From: JAIOHN01 sp038258185
GTDB lineage: Bacteria; Chloroflexota; Anaerolineae; Aggregatilineales; Phototrophicaceae
DNA length: 7,927 nt
Assembly (NCBI GenBank): GCA_038258185.1
Contig: JBBSQD010000290.1
Span: 1-7,927, forward strand
Direction: 5' to 3'
The notes under the pieces are model-generated. The model did not search any database. It had not been told where the DNA came from and saw only the letters and a program-made list of their open reading frames with translations. The position numbers and the translations under genes are program-made. Of this stretch, positions 6,119 to 7,927 are shown in pieces. The stretch's first letter is position 1; each line of letters begins with the position of its first letter.

Positions 6119-6162
6119 AGGGCGAATCATGCCGCAAAACACTAAGAAGGATAATTCGCCCT
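6119..6162. repeat. Inverted repeat downstream of the WD40 gene
   Basis: AGGGCGAAT (6119-6127) and ATTCGCCCT (6154-6162) form a perfect 9-bp dyad with a 26-base loop. It lies about 48 bases beyond the WD40 stop. The loop is long and no T-run follows, so a standard terminator is doubtful. A short hairpin, ACCAG/CTGGT, is at 6072-6087. The rest of 5940-6209, apart from R4, shows no credible gene. Confidence 0.5.
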
Positions 6163-6209
6163 CAATGTAAGAATTGGAAATATTGAAGCTGGGTTTGGCA
6201 TACGGGAGG

Positions 6210-7424
6210 TTATTCTGTCTCAGCAGGGATACTCCATATTTTCAGCAATCCATTGCTTCCACTCCAAGAAGAGATATATCTACCGTCTTCACTAAATGTT
6301 GCATCAAATACATCTTCATGAGAGAAGTTGGCAAGTTCGTTACCCGTCTCAGTGTCCCATAAAAGCAATTTATCACTATTTACCGAAATTAATATGCTCT
6401 CATCTGCGTTAATTCTTCTTAACGCCCCCAACTTATCCCTGGTTTGCCAGCCAGCCATCTCTTGAGCATCCACAATATTGAATAATTGAAATCCAGCGTT
6501 AGCTCTGGCTTGTGCATATACGTCCGCGTACCGACGACGTGTAAAGTCAATATCAACATTGTTGTCATAAACAACCTGAGAAGTCTTATCAACTATGCTC
6601 CACACATTTAGGTTAACTAAATTATCTACAACAACAAGTTCACCATTGTGGCTGAATCCTACATCGAGAATTGGTATTGCTAAATCACCCTCCTGGATTG
6701 GAGTATAGGTCGCTGAATCTGGATTGTTAAGCTGCCACAAACCAGCTTTTCCATCGGAACCTCCTACTACAAGTTGGCTGTTGTCTGGACTAAAGGCTGT
6801 CACAAAAGCAAAAGGTTGTTCGATAGGCTCTTGCTCTTGCAAAGTATCCATTTCAATAATTCTTACACGATTACGCTCTGATTCAGGAAAACCACTTCCA
6901 TCCACAAAGGCCAGTAATTGACCATCGAGGCTAAAAGTTAGATCAGAAATTAAATCACCCTGTATAGTCACAGACCATATTTGTTCACCAGTGGCTGCAT
7001 TCCATATGCGGATACTATTATCATCACTCGCTGAGGCTAAAAGGTTACTGTCAGGCTGGAATTCAAGTAAAGTTATTTTATCCGTTTGTCCATTCAAAGA
7101 ATACAGCCTTTCGCCTGTTTGAGTATTCCATACCTCCAAGGCATTATCAAACCACTCTTGACGTGCAGCAGCTTCCCACAAATCTATACTGGCATCGTAA
7201 CGTTTTAAGATAATAAATAATTGACTATCTGGACTGAACACAACATTCCGTACGGAGCGAGTATCTATTTGGAGTGATAGAAGCTCTGTTACTTGAGAGG
7301 CATTTCCCAAAGTGATGGGAAGGATTTGAGGGGGCGATACATCTTGACCATTGGCGGGAAGTATAATTAGACCCATAAAAATTACCACCCATGTGAATAG
7401 GCAACGGGCTTTTGAGATTCTCAC
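6210..7424 (-). CDS. Secreted WD40-repeat beta-propeller protein
   Basis: About 404 residues from GTG at 7424, chosen because GGAGAA lies 6-8 bases upstream and because the protein then opens with a regular signal peptide (RISKAR, hydrophobic CLFTWVVIFMGLIILP, cut near ANGQ/DVS at 27). An in-frame GTG at 7451 would add nine residues but lacks a ribosome site. The mature part is a WD40 propeller. Clear blades include ITLLEFQPDSNLLASASDDN followed by SIRIWN (about 117-141), LTFSLDGQLLAFVDGSG, TAFSPDNSQLVVGGSDGKAG followed by LWQL, VGFSHNGELVVVD followed by LNVW, KLLLWDTETGNEL and a closing FSEDGRYISSWSG followed by KIWS. The blade around 280-330 is degenerate. Such proteins are protein-binding scaffolds; no catalytic domain is attached. 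It is AT-rich like the cassette cargo, but no repeat copy separates it from the right flank. Confidence 0.8.
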   Translation of the reverse strand: MRISKARCLFTWVVIFMGLIILPANGQDVSPPQILPITLGNASQVTELLSLQIDTRSVRNVVFSPDSQLFIILKRYDASIDLWEAAARQEWFDNALEVWNTQTGERLYSLNGQTDKITLLEFQPDSNLLASASDDNSIRIWNAATGEQIWSVTIQGDLISDLTFSLDGQLLAFVDGSGFPESERNRVRIIEMDTLQEQEPIEQPFAFVTAFSPDNSQLVVGGSDGKAGLWQLNNPDSATYTPIQEGDLAIPILDVGFSHNGELVVVDNLVNLNVWSIVDKTSQVVYDNNVDIDFTRRRYADVYAQARANAGFQLFNIVDAQEMAGWQTRDKLGALRRINADESILISVNSDKLLLWDTETGNELANFSHEDVFDATFSEDGRYISSWSGSNGLLKIWSIPAETE

Positions 7425-7469
7425 AATGTTTTCTCCGAATATTGATTGCACGTGTGTGAGGAGGTACTC

Positions 7470-7532
7470 ATGGAAAATGATTTAGGCATAGAATTATCCG
7501 TGCCTAAATTATACTGGTCTACCCCCTTTTAG
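7470..7532 (+). CDS. Possible 20-codon small ORF or truncated gene start
   Basis: The plus strand carries GGAGG (7460-7464), five bases, then ATG at 7470, with a reading frame MENDLGIELSVPKLYWSTPF and TAG. The ribosome site is better than those of most genes here. It is divergent from the WD40 gene and overlaps the palindrome at 7480-7509. It may be a leader peptide, a small protein, or the surviving 5' end of a gene cut by the element that begins near 7515. No homology can be judged at this length. Confidence 0.3.
   Translation: MENDLGIELSVPKLYWSTPF
7480..7513 (-). promoter_or_regulatory. Palindrome abutting a TATAAT box upstream of the WD40 gene
   Basis: ATTTAGGCA (7480-7488) and TGCCTAAAT (7501-7509) are perfect 9-base arms around 12 bases. 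A minus-strand TATAAT occupies 7513-7508, overlapping the outer arm, about 85 bases before the WD40 start. An operator overlapping a promoter is a reasonable reading. No convincing -35 box was found, so the promoter itself is tentative. Confidence 0.35.
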
Positions 7533-7607
7533 TGGAGCAACAATTATTCAGGCGGCGCGGCTGACCGGGTCTGCTGTCTGCGAAGATGTACGCCTCCACC
7601 ACTAAAA
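7527..7607. mobile_element. Small inverted-repeat element or insertion-sequence remnant
   Basis: TTTTAGTGG (7527-7535) and CCACTAAAA (7599-7607) are perfect 9-base inverted repeats. The similarity continues inward as AG versus TGGAG. Outside the left arm, TGGTCTACCCCC resembles IS3-type termini. The inside (about 60 bases) is GC-rich, has no gene, and contains the right copy of the 42-base flank repeat (7538-7579). It could be a MITE or the scar of a collapsed element. Confidence 0.4.
7538..7579 (+). repeat. Right copy of the island-flanking repeat
   Basis: Ungapped match to 2714-2755 with about 33 of 42 bases identical, including TGACCGGGTCTG. It marks the return to GC-rich sequence after the AT-rich genes. 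Confidence 0.6.
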
Positions 7608-7631
7608 CAGGACATGGTCGGTCATGCCCTG
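7608..7631. terminator. Hairpin, possible terminator or element end
   Basis: CAGGACATG (7608-7616) pairs with CATGCCCTG (7623-7631) with one mismatch and a 6-base loop. It sits between the inverted-repeat element and the terminator of the right-edge gene. No T-run follows on the plus strand. Confidence 0.35.
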
Positions 7632-7644
7632 GTTAGTTTCGTAA

Positions 7645-7664
7645 AAGGCGGATTGGATCGCCTT
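7645..7664 (-). terminator. Rho-independent terminator of the right-edge gene
   Basis: On the minus strand AAGGCG (7664-7659) and CGCCTT (7650-7645) enclose an 8-base loop and continue into TT, giving a TTTT run. The stem overlaps the TAA stop of the gene at 7663-7665, a compact arrangement. Confidence 0.5.
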
Positions 7665-7927
7665 ATGCCCCTAATTGCGCCAAGGCGCTGAACAGTTCCA
7701 GCAGTTCGGTGGGCGTGTAACCATCCTGCGCGTTGATAGTACGGCTGCCACCATCCTGATCGACGGTGACGCGATAACTGTAAACATCGCTGCTGGCTCC
7801 CGGCACGGCAAATTGCCCCTGTAGGCCAAAGAAATTAAGCTGCTTCAGCATATTATCTAGCATCGCCACCTGTTCCGCGGAGATAGTGCTGGTGTTGCCA
7901 TCCCGCACGACGCGGCCATCATTGAAC
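7663..7927 (-). CDS. Emfourin-like domain protein, C-terminal part (runs off right edge)
   Basis: The open frame enters from the right edge (FNDGRVVRDGNTSTISAEQV...) and ends in LELFSALAQLGA, giving about 88 visible residues. The GTG at 7908 is internal and not a likely start, because coding sequence (FNDGRVV) continues upstream of it. The layout is a helix (QVAMLDNMLKQLNFFGLQG), a loop (GASSDVYSYRVTVDQDGGS), a strand (RTINAQDG) and a final helix (TPTELLELFSALAQL). It resembles the small emfourin domain first described in protealysin inhibitors and common in bacterial lipoproteins. That assignment rests on pattern memory and is tentative. It is GC-rich like the left operon, so it probably belongs to the resident chromosome. 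Confidence 0.6.
   Translation of the reverse strand, partial: FNDGRVVRDGNTSTISAEQVAMLDNMLKQLNFFGLQGQFAVPGASSDVYSYRVTVDQDGGSRTINAQDGYTPTELLELFSALAQLGA

Noticed and set aside
5946..6137. Minus-strand 63-residue frame over R4
   Set aside because: It is antisense to the repeat, of low-complexity composition and without a ribosome site; an accidental frame in GC-rich DNA.
7741..7770. GCCACCATCCTGATCGACGG, similar to the repeat core GCCACCCTGCGACGG
   Set aside because: It lies inside the right-edge gene in unrelated coding sequence and needs gaps to align, so it is most likely chance.

Overview
The window looks like a GC-rich bacterial chromosome, probably Chloroflexota (Anaerolineae-like). That placement is inferred from the gene style: an FxLYD-type lipoprotein, secreted WD40 and TolB-like propellers, a formylglycine-generating-enzyme-like (FGE-like) protein and an emfourin-like domain. 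No rRNA or other phylogenetic marker is present. Two compositions alternate. The left part (about 340-2710) and right edge (about 7535-7927) are GC-rich, while most of 2760-7530 is visibly AT-rich, as expected of acquired DNA.

Layout. At the left edge is the 5' end of an IS3 OrfA-like transposase gene (minus strand), followed by an intergenic stretch with four successive hairpins. A plus-strand operon comes next: an FxLYD-type lipoprotein, then two small HAD-superfamily proteins, each pair joined by an ATGA stop/start overlap. The second HAD gene ends in codons for the conserved tail NPSRLVATLRR. Downstream lie an AT-rich plus-strand two-helix membrane protein and three minus-strand genes: a secreted TolB-like beta-propeller, an FGE-fold protein lacking the active-site cysteine motif, and a secreted WD40 propeller. 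The right edge holds a small-element-like inverted repeat and the 3' part of an emfourin-like gene with its terminator.

The main observation is that the last 33-57 bases of the second HAD gene recur three more times, always in the plus direction, at about 3420, 5073 and 5978. The copies separate the AT-rich genes one by one. Each copy still encodes PSRLIATLRR and a stop codon. The copies differ from one another only at synonymous positions, and from the intact gene only by synonymous changes plus one Val/Ile. Neutral decay of internally duplicated DNA would not give this pattern. It suggests each copy is the 3' end of a working homologue. The simplest model is a serial array of single-gene cassettes integrated at the 3' end of a HAD gene, each leaving an att-like copy of the gene end. 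No recombinase gene is visible in the window, so the mechanism remains inference.

The HAD pair is probably a small cytosolic phosphotransfer or phosphatase unit. The cargo looks like surface or secreted recognition scaffolds (two propellers, an FGE fold, a membrane protein). Whether the cargo proteins work together is not shown by the sequence.
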